15,819 nt of DNA from Suilimivivens sp963650485 (GCA_963650485.1 CAVJLN010000058.1:1-15819), one strand, 5' to 3'. Numbered from the stretch's first letter, positions 1-7,908 are shown. The notes: generated from the sequence alone by a model not told the origin. A program made the numbers and translations.

Positions 1-750
1 AAGCTCCCGCAGAGTCAGAAGAACATCATCTGCTCCTGCGTCTAAGAGCTTTTGTCCGGCATCCTTAAGCAGATCCTTCTTAACGGACTCAGTCATCGCT
101 TCGTACTCCGCCTGACTAAGTCCCAGCGCACTGCTGCCCTCCAGTACTCCCAGAGACCGGACACCTGCCTGTTTTCCTTCACGGATATCAGAAACCGTGT
201 CTCCAACTTTAATGACCTCCTGAACGGAAGCAGTCTGAAAATAACGCATATTTTCGTAGATCATATATGGATAGGGACGACCAAGTCCCCCTACTGCATC
301 AGGCGAAAACCATGCATCCGGAATATAACCCAGCTCTGCTGCCTTCTGCGTCACAACATCCATCATTTTATCCGTGTATCCTGTCGTAGAACCGATGTGA
401 ATACCCATTTCATGAAGCTCTTTTACCGTCTCTATCGTTCCAGGCTTGGGTACAGCATAATCCTCAAGGCTCTTCATCAGGGATTCCTCAAATACCTGAT
501 AAATCTCTTCCACTGCCGTATCATCAGGCATACTTTTATGGATCTGCATCCACTGCTCCCTGAGACGATCCATATTCAGCATCGTACGGATATGATCCCT
601 CTTAAGGAGACCCATGGGTGCACGGATTTCGTCCACCGTAGGCTCAAGTCCGACAGATTGAAATGCTCTTGCAAAGGCATTTACCGGTGCAAAGCAGCCA
701 TAATCCACCGCAGTTCCTGCCCAATCCAGTATTACCAGCTTCGTTCTCAT
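1..750 (-). CDS. phnX: Phosphonoacetaldehyde hydrolase (phosphonatase), 3' end outside window
   Basis: HAD-superfamily enzyme that cleaves the C-P bond of phosphonoacetaldehyde to acetaldehyde and phosphate, the last step of 2-AEP degradation in the cytoplasm. The frame is open for 250 codons from ATG 750 to the window edge without a stop; the family is about 265-270 residues, so only some 15-20 are missing. The N-terminus reads LVILDWAGTAVDYG, giving the nucleophile Asp9 and the phosphonatase-specific Ala11 where most HAD phosphatases have Asp. Lys50 in RAPMGLLKRDHI fits the Schiff-base lysine (Lys53 in the Bacillus cereus enzyme; the three-residue offset agrees with Asp9/Asp12). A later VGDTVSDIREG segment supplies the metal-binding acidic residues. 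Its ATG overlaps the phnW stop as ATGA (750-747), preceded by AAAGGAGG, so translation is probably coupled. Identification is secure. Confidence 0.95.
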   Translation of the reverse strand, partial: MRTKLVILDWAGTAVDYGCFAPVNAFARAFQSVGLEPTVDEIRAPMGLLKRDHIRTMLNMDRLREQWMQIHKSMPDDTAVEEIYQVFEESLMKSLEDYAVPKPGTIETVKELHEMGIHIGSTTGYTDKMMDVVTQKAAELGYIPDAWFSPDAVGGLGRPYPYMIYENMRYFQTASVQEVIKVGDTVSDIREGKQAGVRSLGVLEGSSALGLSQAEYEAMTESVKKDLLKDAGQKLLDAGADDVLLTLREL

Positions 751-1847
751 GCCTGAACCTCCTTTAAGAAATCTGCCATGATAACGGACAGCCGTTCTAT
801 ATCCTCAGGATAAATCTCACCAATATTTCCCACACGGAAGGTATCTGCCTCCATAACCTTTCCGGGATAGAGAACATATCCCCTTTCTTTAATGTATTCA
901 TACATCTGTTGGAAGGTAAAGGCTGTGTTCTGCGGATAACAGAACGTGGTAATAATTGGTCCCTGAACCTCAGGGTTCAGATATGGACGGAAGCCTAATT
1001 CTGCAAAGCGTTCAACCAGAAGCTTCTGATTCTTTTCATATCTGGCATGTCTCATGGCAATGCCTCCTTCTTCCTGAAGCTCCTCCATGGCTTTTGCAAA
1101 AGCGAGTACAACATGTGTTGGTGAGGTAAAACGCCATTTACCCTGACCTTCCTCCATTCCAAGCCACTGATCATATAAATCCAGAGAAAGAGAGCGGGCC
1201 TTTCCGGCACTGTTAACCAGCTTATCCCTACATGCAATAATAAAGGAAAACCCCGGTACACCCTGTATACACTTATTTGCACTCGATATAAGGAAATCAA
1301 TTCCCCAATCTTTAATGGGAATATCAACGCCTGCAAAGCTGGACATGGCATCTACAATAAACGTTTTACCTGCTTTTTTGACAACTCTTCCCACCGCCTC
1401 AATATCATTCAGAATTCCACTGGTCGTTTCACTATGCACCATGGACACATGTGTAACATCAGGATTCTGTAACATCAGCTCTTTAATCTTTTCCGGATCA
1501 GGGCAGCAATCATTCCGCTCCTCATAAATTATGAAGGGAATATTCGCATGCCGACAGATATCCACCATACGCTTTCCATATGCGCCATTCGCTGCAATTA
1601 AAAGCTTATCCTCATTTCCAATCACGCTCGTAAGCACAGACTCTACTCCGAAGGTACCGCTTCCCTGCATTAGAACAGCAGTATATTCCGGCTCTGATAC
1701 ATGTCCTAAATTCAGTAAACCCTTCCTTATTTTCTGTGTAATCTGCTTATAGTCATCATCCCATGTACAATGATCTACCAGCATTTCTTTTTTTACAGAG
1801 TCCGTTGTAGTCAACGGACCCGGTGTTAATAATTTATAGGTGTTCAT
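747..1847 (-). CDS. phnW: 2-aminoethylphosphonate--pyruvate transaminase
   Basis: Class V PLP-dependent aminotransferase that transfers the amino group of 2-AEP to pyruvate, giving phosphonoacetaldehyde and alanine. At 366 residues it has the normal family length. The N-terminus NTYKLLTPGPLTTT is the PhnW signature. QGSGTFGVE (about 61-69) forms the PLP phosphate loop, the VDAMSSFAG segment carries the PLP-contacting Asp166, and SSANKCIQGVPGF places the Schiff-base lysine at Lys192. ATG 1847 is preceded by AAAGGAAAG about ten bases upstream. The gene lies 18 bases after the binding-protein gene and overlaps phnX by four bases. Its product feeds PhnX directly, and PhnW next to PhnX is the classical phosphonatase pathway. 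Substrate assignment is strong because both pathway enzymes are adjacent. Confidence 0.96.
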   Translation of the reverse strand: MNTYKLLTPGPLTTTDSVKKEMLVDHCTWDDDYKQITQKIRKGLLNLGHVSEPEYTAVLMQGSGTFGVESVLTSVIGNEDKLLIAANGAYGKRMVDICRHANIPFIIYEERNDCCPDPEKIKELMLQNPDVTHVSMVHSETTSGILNDIEAVGRVVKKAGKTFIVDAMSSFAGVDIPIKDWGIDFLISSANKCIQGVPGFSFIIACRDKLVNSAGKARSLSLDLYDQWLGMEEGQGKWRFTSPTHVVLAFAKAMEELQEEGGIAMRHARYEKNQKLLVERFAELGFRPYLNPEVQGPIITTFCYPQNTAFTFQQMYEYIKERGYVLYPGKVMEADTFRVGNIGEIYPEDIERLSVIMADFLKEVQA

Positions 1848-1865
1848 ATGATCTGTCTCTTTCCT

Positions 1866-2960
1866 TTAAGGTTTTGCTGCTTCCGAAATTTCCTGATGAT
1901 GTTCATAAAGCTCAAATGTCAGTTCCTCGCTGAAGGTCTTTGGATATGCAGACTTATTCGCACTGTCTGAGCTTTCTCCTTCATAAAGAGCATTCGGGTA
2001 ATAGGACTGCAGCTCCGCACGACCATTTTCAATAATGCACTGTGCCATTGCCATTGCAAGCGGATTGGTGGCATCACCCTTATCCAGTACAGCAACGGAC
2101 TCCGTAAGGGAGAAATTTCCTTCTGTCGGATCCACATAATCAATGGGAAGACCCTCTGCTTTGGCTGCTACTGCCTGATGTCTTAAACCAAATCCAATCG
2201 CTACCTCTCCGGCTTCACACAGCTTCAACGGTGCAGAGCCTGAGGATTCTACATGATCTCCTGCGTTTTCATAAATATCATGAAGGATAGTCTGTGCCTC
2301 TTCCTCGCCATACTCCGATACAAGTGCCTGCATCAGAAGCCATGCGGTAGAAGAAGATGCCACATCTGTCACTGCCAGATAGTCCTTATACACCGGATCT
2401 GTCAGATCCTTCAGACAGGTCGGAGTCGGAAGTCCATATTCTTCCAGAAGAGCGGTATTGATAATAATTGCACCCTCCTGTGAGGTGATCGGTGCTGTAT
2501 AATCCGGCACTTCTTCTAAGGTTTTTACTTCAAAGGTTAAAGGAAGGAACATATTCTGCTGTTCCTGTGCACTCTTTAAATAAAAGGTGCTCATGGTCAC
2601 CATGTCTGCCTCCAGATTCTTACCCTCTGCCAACAGCTTTCCTCCAAGCTCAGAGGTTCCAAAGGTTTCAAATACATACTGATCCTGATAACCATTGGCA
2701 TCCAATGCATTACTCATAGCTAAAATTGCTTCATCATCCGCATTAGAATAAATGATTACCTGCTTAGCTTCTGTCTGATTTGCAGCGACACTGTCAGCCG
2801 TGCTGCTTTCTTCTGCTGTGCTGCTTTCTTCTGCTGTGCTGCTTTCTGCACTGGCCTCAGTGCTGTCTGTGCTGTTTGCTGTGCTGCTGCCGCATCCGGC
2901 CATCAGCCCCATACTAAGTACAGCTGCTAAGCAGCCTGCAACAATTCGATTCCATTTCAT
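1866..2960 (-). CDS. Lipoprotein substrate-binding protein, 2-AEP ABC transporter
   Basis: Periplasmic-binding-protein-like lipoprotein (364 residues with this start) that should capture 2-AEP outside the membrane. The N-terminus has a basic start, a hydrophobic core and the lipobox LMAGC, with lipidation at Cys23. A linker rich in Ser, Thr, Glu and Ala follows (about 25-60), and the mature domain begins near KQVIIYSNADDEAI, as in the iron/2-AEP binding-protein family (PhnS2-like). I chose ATG 2960 because GAGGAG lies about eight bases upstream and the signal peptide starts there; an in-frame ATG at 3014, overlapping the permease stop, would add 18 charged residues and spoil the signal. Phosphonate specificity is inferred from the operon; by sequence alone an iron or polyamine binder could not be excluded. 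Confidence 0.85.
   Translation of the reverse strand: MKWNRIVAGCLAAVLSMGLMAGCGSSTANSTDSTEASAESSTAEESSTAEESSTADSVAANQTEAKQVIIYSNADDEAILAMSNALDANGYQDQYVFETFGTSELGGKLLAEGKNLEADMVTMSTFYLKSAQEQQNMFLPLTFEVKTLEEVPDYTAPITSQEGAIIINTALLEEYGLPTPTCLKDLTDPVYKDYLAVTDVASSSTAWLLMQALVSEYGEEEAQTILHDIYENAGDHVESSGSAPLKLCEAGEVAIGFGLRHQAVAAKAEGLPIDYVDPTEGNFSLTESVAVLDKGDATNPLAMAMAQCIIENGRAELQSYYPNALYEGESSDSANKSAYPKTFSEELTFELYEHHQEISEAAKP
2800..2847. repeat. 18-bp tandem repeat in the lipoprotein linker
   Basis: The unit GTGCTGCTTTCTTCTGCT (plus strand) occurs twice back to back at 2800-2817 and 2818-2835, followed by 12 bases of a third copy. On the coding strand it spells repeats of ESSTAE in the linker between the lipidated cysteine and the binding domain. 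The length is divisible by three, so copy-number change would alter linker length without a frameshift. Confidence 0.9.
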
Positions 2961-3010
2961 AATTTTTTCTCCTCTTCTAGTGTGTATTTTGGGTCGTATA
3001 GGATGATCTC

Positions 3011-4642
3011 TCATCCTTTTCTGCGACCATATTTTGCAAGCTGTGAAAGCACAGCCTTTGCAACTAAATTAGTAACCAGAATCAACAGCGAAAGTACAAA
3101 CACCTCATTGTATTTATTTACATATTGCAGCTGTTTGATCTTGGTTGTCAGCACCATGGTCTTAGCCCCTGCCAGAAATACCAGGGCACTGATTGTAACC
3201 ATTGCATTGACGAAATAATAACTGAAGGCTTCTATCAGACTGGATGCCGCATTGGGTGTGATTACCCTTACGACAGTTTTTAGCCAGCTGTCTCCCATCA
3301 GCATTCCTGTTGTCTCCCATCCTGCATTCATCTTTGCCAGTGCATTACGGATCATAAGATATGGGGTGGAAAAATAATGCACAATATTACACAAAACCAT
3401 CAGAATCATCGTATTCTGCAGGCTGCTTCCTGAAAACCGGAACAGAAAGGCAAGACCCAGCACCATACCGGGAATTGTATTCGTTACAAGTGCAATGGCG
3501 TCGATTACCTGCCGGCCTGCCTTGGAAAAACGGCCACGCGTGGTAATCAGGGCAGAACCATAGGCAGTCAGCACTCCCAAAAAGGCAGTCAGCAGAGACA
3601 TTACGATAGAGTTTTTATATACATTCCGAAGCTCATGATCCGAAAATACCGTGCGGTAATGCTCCGTGGTAAATATCATCTGAAACGGCCAATTTTTCAC
3701 GAACGGAATAACAAAAATCACAGCAAATATCGACAAAATACAAAGTCCGAAGAAACCGCTCAGCAATCCCCAGATACTATCCCGCAACGGATTTTTTACA
3801 AGCTCTGCATCCAGAATACGGTCATAGCGGATGTTGTATCGTTCCAGATAGCGCAGCAGCAGAACACTTGCAATTGACGGCAGCAGCATAATCACAGCAA
3901 CAACTGCACCCTTATGGAAATCCGGAACTCCTCCCAGCATTTCGTTATACAGAACCGTTGCAATTACATCGTATTTACCACCTACCGAAGCCGGAATGCC
4001 AAAATCCGTAAAGCTTAAGAAAAAGGCCTGGATAAAAGCTCCTGCCAGTGTACCAAGCAGAGGGCGTAGCACCGCAATCTGGAAGGTTGCCAGAGGGCGG
4101 TCTCCCATCGCTCTGGATACAACCATTGTTTTTTTGTCTACATAGGCCATCGTGTTGTTGATCAGCAGAAAAGCAACCGGTACAGTATATATGACATACC
4201 CCAGCATCAGTCCACCAAATCCGTAAAGATTAAAAAGCTGATGCCGGAACAGCCGTGTGATTAAGCCCTGCTTTCCAAAGGAATAGATAATTGCGAAGCC
4301 ATAGGTGATGGTCGGCAGCAGCATCGGCAATGTTGCAACAGCGCGGATCAGCTTCTTCAGCACTCTCGGAAGCCTTGTATAATGAATAGAATAAGCAAAT
4401 ACAAACGCAATCACTACTGCTGTCAATGCGGCCCAGGCCGCTACCCAGAAACTGTTTCCCAATGCCTTTAAAAAATTTCTGCCTGTCAGCACTTCGATAT
4501 AATAATTCGTTGTCAGTTGTGATTCATCCCAAACGGATTTTAAAAACACATCCAATACCGGAACAACCAGAAAAACGGAAAATAATACAATAATAATCAG
4601 GAAAATGCCTCTAAGCTCCTTGTTGTTACCTGTTCTTTTCAT
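3011..4642 (-). CDS. Fused two-domain ABC permease, 2-AEP transporter (PhnU2-like)
   Basis: Integral membrane protein of 543 residues that forms the whole translocation pore as one chain. It contains two binding-protein-dependent permease halves. The first spans about residues 12-270 and the second about 290-535. Each half has an EAA-type loop that docks on the ATPase: SRAMGDRPLATFQIAVLRP (about 176-194) and TTGMLMGDSWLKTVVRVITP (about 444-463). About twelve hydrophobic segments can be seen, beginning at residues 12-34. Putative 2-AEP permeases of the PhnU2 type and ferric-iron FbpB permeases share this fused layout and length. ATG 4642 overlaps the ATPase stop as ATGA, indicating coupling. 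Specificity for 2-AEP is inferred from phnW and phnX in the same operon. Confidence 0.87.
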   Translation of the reverse strand: MKRTGNNKELRGIFLIIIVLFSVFLVVPVLDVFLKSVWDESQLTTNYYIEVLTGRNFLKALGNSFWVAAWAALTAVVIAFVFAYSIHYTRLPRVLKKLIRAVATLPMLLPTITYGFAIIYSFGKQGLITRLFRHQLFNLYGFGGLMLGYVIYTVPVAFLLINNTMAYVDKKTMVVSRAMGDRPLATFQIAVLRPLLGTLAGAFIQAFFLSFTDFGIPASVGGKYDVIATVLYNEMLGGVPDFHKGAVVAVIMLLPSIASVLLLRYLERYNIRYDRILDAELVKNPLRDSIWGLLSGFFGLCILSIFAVIFVIPFVKNWPFQMIFTTEHYRTVFSDHELRNVYKNSIVMSLLTAFLGVLTAYGSALITTRGRFSKAGRQVIDAIALVTNTIPGMVLGLAFLFRFSGSSLQNTMILMVLCNIVHYFSTPYLMIRNALAKMNAGWETTGMLMGDSWLKTVVRVITPNAASSLIEAFSYYFVNAMVTISALVFLAGAKTMVLTTKIKQLQYVNKYNEVFVLSLLILVTNLVAKAVLSQLAKYGRRKG

Positions 4643-5409
4643 GCATTCACCACTTCCGCCAAGTTCCTGTTCCCAAAAAGTGCATAGATATTATTTCGCT
4701 TGATTTCCAACTGATTCAGAATAAACTTACGGACAAAGTCATTCTGTGGCTTGTGAATAATCTGGCTGGGACAGTCAAACTGGGCAATCGTACCATTTTC
4801 AATAATCAGGACACGATCTGATAAGGTAAGTGCTTCCTCCGGATCATGTGTCACAATAATGGTTGTCAGATGAAATTCTCTGGCAATCGTCCGGATACGT
4901 TCCTTAATGGACTCTTTAATCACTCCATCCAGAGCTGACAAAGGTTCATCAAGCAGAAGAATCCGTGGCTTCATTACCAGTGTTCTTGCTAATGCCACAC
5001 GCTGCTTCTGTCCTCCGGAGAGCTGGTCAATTCTCTTATTCAGGTGCTCTCTCAGATCCAGCAGATCTATGAGCTCCTCCACCTCCTGCGTGGTAGAAAT
5101 TCCCGGCTTGTTTTTCAGTCCATAGGTAATATTTTTATAAACATTAAGATTCGGGAAAAGTGCATAATCCTGAAAAACAATGTTAAAACCTCTTTTATCC
5201 ATAGACACCTTTGTCATATCTTCGCCATTATAATAAATGCTTCCTTCATCCACGTCTGTGATACCCAATATCAGATTAAGCAGTGTAGTTTTTCCACACC
5301 CGGACGGTCCAAGAATCGAAACAATTTCCCCATCCTCCACCTGCAAAGAAATGTCCTTTAATACAGGAACTCCGTCATATGATTTCTTAATATGATTCAA
5401 ATCCAGCAT
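4639..5409 (-). CDS. ABC transporter ATPase, 2-AEP uptake (PhnT-like)
   Basis: Cytoplasmic nucleotide-binding subunit (256 residues) that powers phosphonate import; first gene of the phn operon. Visible motifs are Walker A GPSGCGKTT (34-42), Q-loop Gln80, signature LSGGQKQR (130-137), Walker B ILLLDEP (150-156) and the H-loop His188 in VTHDPEEA. It is shorter than the roughly 350-residue PhnT/PotA/FbpC type and has no obvious TOBE regulatory domain after the ATPase core, only about 55 further residues. The start at 5409 is supported by a strong GGAGG about nine bases upstream. It overlaps the permease gene by four bases. ATPase identity is certain; the 2-AEP role rests on context. Confidence 0.9.
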   Translation of the reverse strand: MLDLNHIKKSYDGVPVLKDISLQVEDGEIVSILGPSGCGKTTLLNLILGITDVDEGSIYYNGEDMTKVSMDKRGFNIVFQDYALFPNLNVYKNITYGLKNKPGISTTQEVEELIDLLDLREHLNKRIDQLSGGQKQRVALARTLVMKPRILLLDEPLSALDGVIKESIKERIRTIAREFHLTTIIVTHDPEEALTLSDRVLIIENGTIAQFDCPSQIIHKPQNDFVRKFILNQLEIKRNNIYALFGNRNLAEVVNA

Positions 5410-5438
5410 AACTTAACTCCTCCTTATCCTTGGATACA

Positions 5439-5494
5439 ATTCTAGAGTGCGTTTGTAAAAACCAAAACAGACCTGCTGTAAAACCTTTGTAAAA
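5439..5494 (-). promoter_or_regulatory. Probable phn operon promoter with three TTTTACA repeats
   Basis: On the minus strand a good -10 candidate TAGAAT (5439-5444) lies about 30 bases before the first phn ATG, but no good -35 hexamer sits 16-18 bases before it. Instead TTTTACA occurs three times, at 5454-5460, 5477-5483 and 5488-5494, spaced 23 and 11 bases, close to whole helical turns. This resembles an activator-dependent promoter with phased binding sites; a reading with TTTACA as -35 and TATCCA as -10 (17-base spacer) is also possible. The regulator is not identified. Confidence 0.45.
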
Positions 5495-5511
5495 AGAACA
5501 TGCCAGGTAAC

Positions 5512-5568
5512 AAAAAAACCTTTCCGTTACCATAGCGTTGTTACTCACTATCGCAACAGAAAGGTTTT
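5512..5568 (-). terminator. Long hairpin terminator ending the sulfur operon
   Basis: Arms AAAACCTTTC (5515-5524) and GAAAGGTTTT (5559-5568) pair perfectly. An inner stem, GTTACCATAG (5526-5535) with CTATCGCAAC (5548-5557), extends it with one mismatch and one G-U pair, leaving a loop of about 12. On the minus strand the stem runs into seven T residues (5518-5512), so this is a classic intrinsic terminator just after the acetyltransferase stop. The plus-strand side also ends in a T-rich run, so it could work in both directions. It separates the sulfur operon from the phn operon. Confidence 0.88.
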
Positions 5569-5573
5569 CTTTT

Positions 5574-6053
5574 TTACCACTGTTTTTCCATATAAACACA
5601 GGGGAATCTCGGATCCCGGATTTCTCTTACCGGATCCGACGGGCTTTTCAATTCCAACGTATCGGGATTCATGTCTTCTCTGGTGATATAACCGAGCTTG
5701 TAATAGAAGCCTTCTGCCTCTTTGCGGCTGGTAATCACAATATGGGAATACCCCAGCTCCCGGACCCAGTCTTCGGCTGCGAGGATTCCCGCTGCTCCGG
5801 CGCCAAGTCCTCTTGCCGTGGAAATTGTCGCAACCCGTTCAATCTTCGCAAGTTTTCTTTCCGGAAGCAGATGAATCCGGTTCGTGCTCAACGGTTTCCC
5901 ATGATCATCCGTTACCAGAATATATTTTCCATCCGGCGTATCATCGGCAAATTCTCCTTCCAGACTTAAATTAAAGCCTAACACCATGGCCTCTGTCCGG
6001 ACATAGTAAACACCTGCCCGCTGCCATTCTTCCTTTACTCTGATCGTTTTCAT
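5574..6053 (-). CDS. GNAT-family N-acetyltransferase
   Basis: Predicted acetyl-CoA-dependent N-acetyltransferase of 159 residues. The acetyl-CoA pyrophosphate loop is visible as ARGLGAGAAG (R81, G84, G86), preceded by the beta-strand KIERVATI and followed by a helix. Near the C-terminal part, EAEGFYYKLGYI is the usual GNAT motif-B tyrosine segment. Its ATG abuts the permease stop TAG with no gap, and GGGAGG lies five bases upstream, so it is the last gene of the sulfur operon. Bacillus subtilis organosulfur operons (ytm/snaA type) contain N-acetyltransferases that modify S-alkylcysteines, so a similar role is plausible here, but the substrate cannot be read from sequence. A terminator follows directly. 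Confidence 0.82.
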   Translation of the reverse strand: MKTIRVKEEWQRAGVYYVRTEAMVLGFNLSLEGEFADDTPDGKYILVTDDHGKPLSTNRIHLLPERKLAKIERVATISTARGLGAGAAGILAAEDWVRELGYSHIVITSRKEAEGFYYKLGYITREDMNPDTLELKSPSDPVREIRDPRFPCVYMEKQW

Positions 6054-6989
6054 CTAGCCCTCCCACCGGATTACGGTTGCTTCCACTTTATTAACCGTCA
6101 GATCAATGATGGTCGTAATAGCACCAACTGTCACAATACCGGCCAATACACAACGGTAATCGGCAAAGCTCTTGTATTTCTCAATAAAATATCCAATTCC
6201 AAGGTTAATTCCAAGCATTTCGGCACCGGATAAGCACATGAAAGCACCTCGCAAGCTCTTTGAAATACTCTTGATAATTCCCGGAAGACAATACGGGAAA
6301 ATAACCTTAACCAGCATTCCTGCCGTTCCAACTCCCATGGTTCTTGCTGCTTCAATAACAGCCTTGTCGATCTGTGCGACCCTTGCCACCATTCCCTGAA
6401 AGGTCGGCCAGAACACGGCAAAGAAGATTACGGCAATCGCAGCCTGACGGAAGGTAGAAAAAATCATAATCAGGTATGCTGAAAACATCAACGGTGGAAT
6501 CAGTGTGATCACGTTGGATAAGGGAAGCAGTACCTCTCTCACCCTCGGAATCCAACCTGCAAGAAGTCCTAAAATCGTACCGGACACAACAGCCAGAAGG
6601 AATCCCCAGAACAGAAGCTGCAGGGACCCTAGCACGTCTGCACCGATTTCCGCGGGCTTTTCCACAAATACATGGAACAGACCTTCCGGTGACGGAATCA
6701 GCAGATCATTATGTATGAATCCAAGCTTATAGGAAAGCTCCCAAAGGATAAAAAAGGCAAATAACACAACGGCAATATCCGATGCACTCTTCTTCGCGGT
6801 CAGAAGAATCCGGATCACATAGATAACATAAGCCGTAGTCAACACGGTAATGTATGCTGCACTGTCATAATATGCTTTATGTGCGGTGAAATAAGGGAAA
6901 AACAGGGTGAGCAGTACATTCACAATATAAAGCAGCGTTGCAGCTGCAAGCTCCGGATAAAAGCTCTTTGGCAGTAATAATTTCTTCAT
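6054..6989 (-). CDS. SsuC/TauC-like ABC permease with N-terminal extension
   Basis: Membrane subunit (311 residues) of an ABC importer of the sulfonate/nitrate/taurine family. The conserved core covers about residues 90-305. It carries the EAA loop EAARTMGVGTAGMLVKVIFP (213-232), which contacts the ATPase, and LIPPLMFSAYLI, which matches the family's permease helix. SsuC-type proteins are usually 250-270 residues; here the first roughly 65 residues add two hydrophobic segments (about 12-33 and 44-63) before the normal first helix (about 73-88). The start overlaps the ATPase stop as ATGA at 6989-6986, with GGGGG upstream. The operon context (two cysteine synthases) favours a sulfur compound, but this family also moves nitrate, thiamine precursors and riboflavin. 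Confidence 0.86.
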   Translation of the reverse strand: MKKLLLPKSFYPELAAATLLYIVNVLLTLFFPYFTAHKAYYDSAAYITVLTTAYVIYVIRILLTAKKSASDIAVVLFAFFILWELSYKLGFIHNDLLIPSPEGLFHVFVEKPAEIGADVLGSLQLLFWGFLLAVVSGTILGLLAGWIPRVREVLLPLSNVITLIPPLMFSAYLIMIFSTFRQAAIAVIFFAVFWPTFQGMVARVAQIDKAVIEAARTMGVGTAGMLVKVIFPYCLPGIIKSISKSLRGAFMCLSGAEMLGINLGIGYFIEKYKSFADYRCVLAGIVTVGAITTIIDLTVNKVEATVIRWEG

Positions 6990-7807
6990 AGTGCTACCCC
7001 CGCATCAATATTGTCCTGTACCTGCTCATAAAAGCTGGCAATCAACTTCCGGTGAAGCTTTTCATAGCCCTGTGTTCCAATCAGGTCGTCGCGTTTTCTC
7101 GGATGAGGAAGCTCTACCGGAAGAATGCTCCGGATTTTCCCGGGTTCCATTACCACGATCCGATCTGCAAGCAGAATAGCCTCATCAATATCATGTGTAA
7201 CGAAAACTACGGTTTTCTTATGTGTTGTGCAAAGAGAAGAAACCAGTTCCTGTAATTCCAGACGAAGCTTCGGATCAATTGCTCCAAAGGGTTCATCTAA
7301 GAGCAATACATCCGATTCAAGTGCCAGTGCACGTGCAACAGCAACTCGCTGCTTCATTCCACCGCTTAACTGGTTCGGATATTTATCTCTGGCTGCTGCA
7401 AGTCCTACACTGCGGAGATATCCTTCGGCCTTCTCTTCCCGTTCCTTCTTTGAATACTTCTTTCCGCTCTGCTTAATACCAAACAGGATATTTCCCTTTG
7501 CGGTCAGCCACGGAAAGAGGGAATACTGCTGGAAAACAACGGCCCGATCCGGTCCCGGTCCTGCAATCGGCTTTCCGTCTAACAGAATTTTGCCGGACTT
7601 TGCCTTGTTCAGGCCATTCAGGAGTCCTAAAAGAGTGGATTTACCACATCCTGAGGAGCCTAAGATACAGATGAATTCGCCCTCTTTAATCAAAAGACTG
7701 ATATGATCAAGAGCCGCAAAGGAGCTCTTTTTATCCACATAATCAAAGCAGACATCCTTCACCTCTATTTTATTCTGAGTATGTACGGTTTCTTCCTGTA
7801 TGCTCAT
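6986..7807 (-). CDS. SsuB/TauB-like ABC transporter ATPase
   Basis: ATPase subunit (273 residues) of the same importer. Motifs in order: Walker A GSSGCGKST (50-58), Q-loop in VVFQQYSLFPW (Gln93), signature LSGGMKQR (147-154), Walker B LLLDEPFGAID (168-178) and His205 in FVTHDIDEAI. LFPWLT and DEPFGAID are typical of the nitrate/sulfonate/taurine ATPases. ATG 7807 is preceded by AAAGGAG about eleven bases upstream. The gene lies about 100 bases after cysK, the widest gap inside the operon, and that gap holds a hairpin. It overlaps the permease gene by four bases. Family assignment is firm; substrate is inferred from neighbours. Confidence 0.9.
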   Translation of the reverse strand: MSIQEETVHTQNKIEVKDVCFDYVDKKSSFAALDHISLLIKEGEFICILGSSGCGKSTLLGLLNGLNKAKSGKILLDGKPIAGPGPDRAVVFQQYSLFPWLTAKGNILFGIKQSGKKYSKKEREEKAEGYLRSVGLAAARDKYPNQLSGGMKQRVAVARALALESDVLLLDEPFGAIDPKLRLELQELVSSLCTTHKKTVVFVTHDIDEAILLADRIVVMEPGKIRSILPVELPHPRKRDDLIGTQGYEKLHRKLIASFYEQVQDNIDAGVAL

Positions 7808-7876
7808 TTTCCTGAACTCCTTTATCCTGCTCGTTTTGTCTGTTCGATGCTTCCTTAACTATTCAGAATCCCACTC

Positions 7877-7908
7877 GTAAAACGTTGCTAACGCAGCTTG
7901 CGTTTTAC
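7877..7908 (-). other. Intercistronic hairpin without U-tract after cysK
   Basis: Arms GTAAAACG (7877-7884) and CGTTTTAC (7901-7908) pair perfectly and begin right after the cysK stop codon; a short inner GCT/AGC stem can form. On the minus strand no T-run follows (next bases GAGTGGGATTC), so it does not look like an intrinsic terminator. It may protect or demarcate the upstream mRNA, giving unequal expression of enzymes and transporter. Confidence 0.6.

Noticed and set aside
52..756. Long plus-strand open frame of 234 codons over the left edge
   Set aside because: It lies antisense to phnX, whose minus-strand frame has clear catalytic motifs and a ribosome binding site; the plus frame has no family resemblance.
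2961..3014. Longer start (ATG 3014) for the phosphonate-binding lipoprotein
   Set aside because: It would put 18 charged residues before the signal peptide; GAGGAG sits correctly for ATG 2960.
7125..7706. Plus-strand frame of 193 codons opposite the SsuB-like ATPase
   Set aside because: Antisense shadow; all ABC ATPase motifs are on the minus strand.
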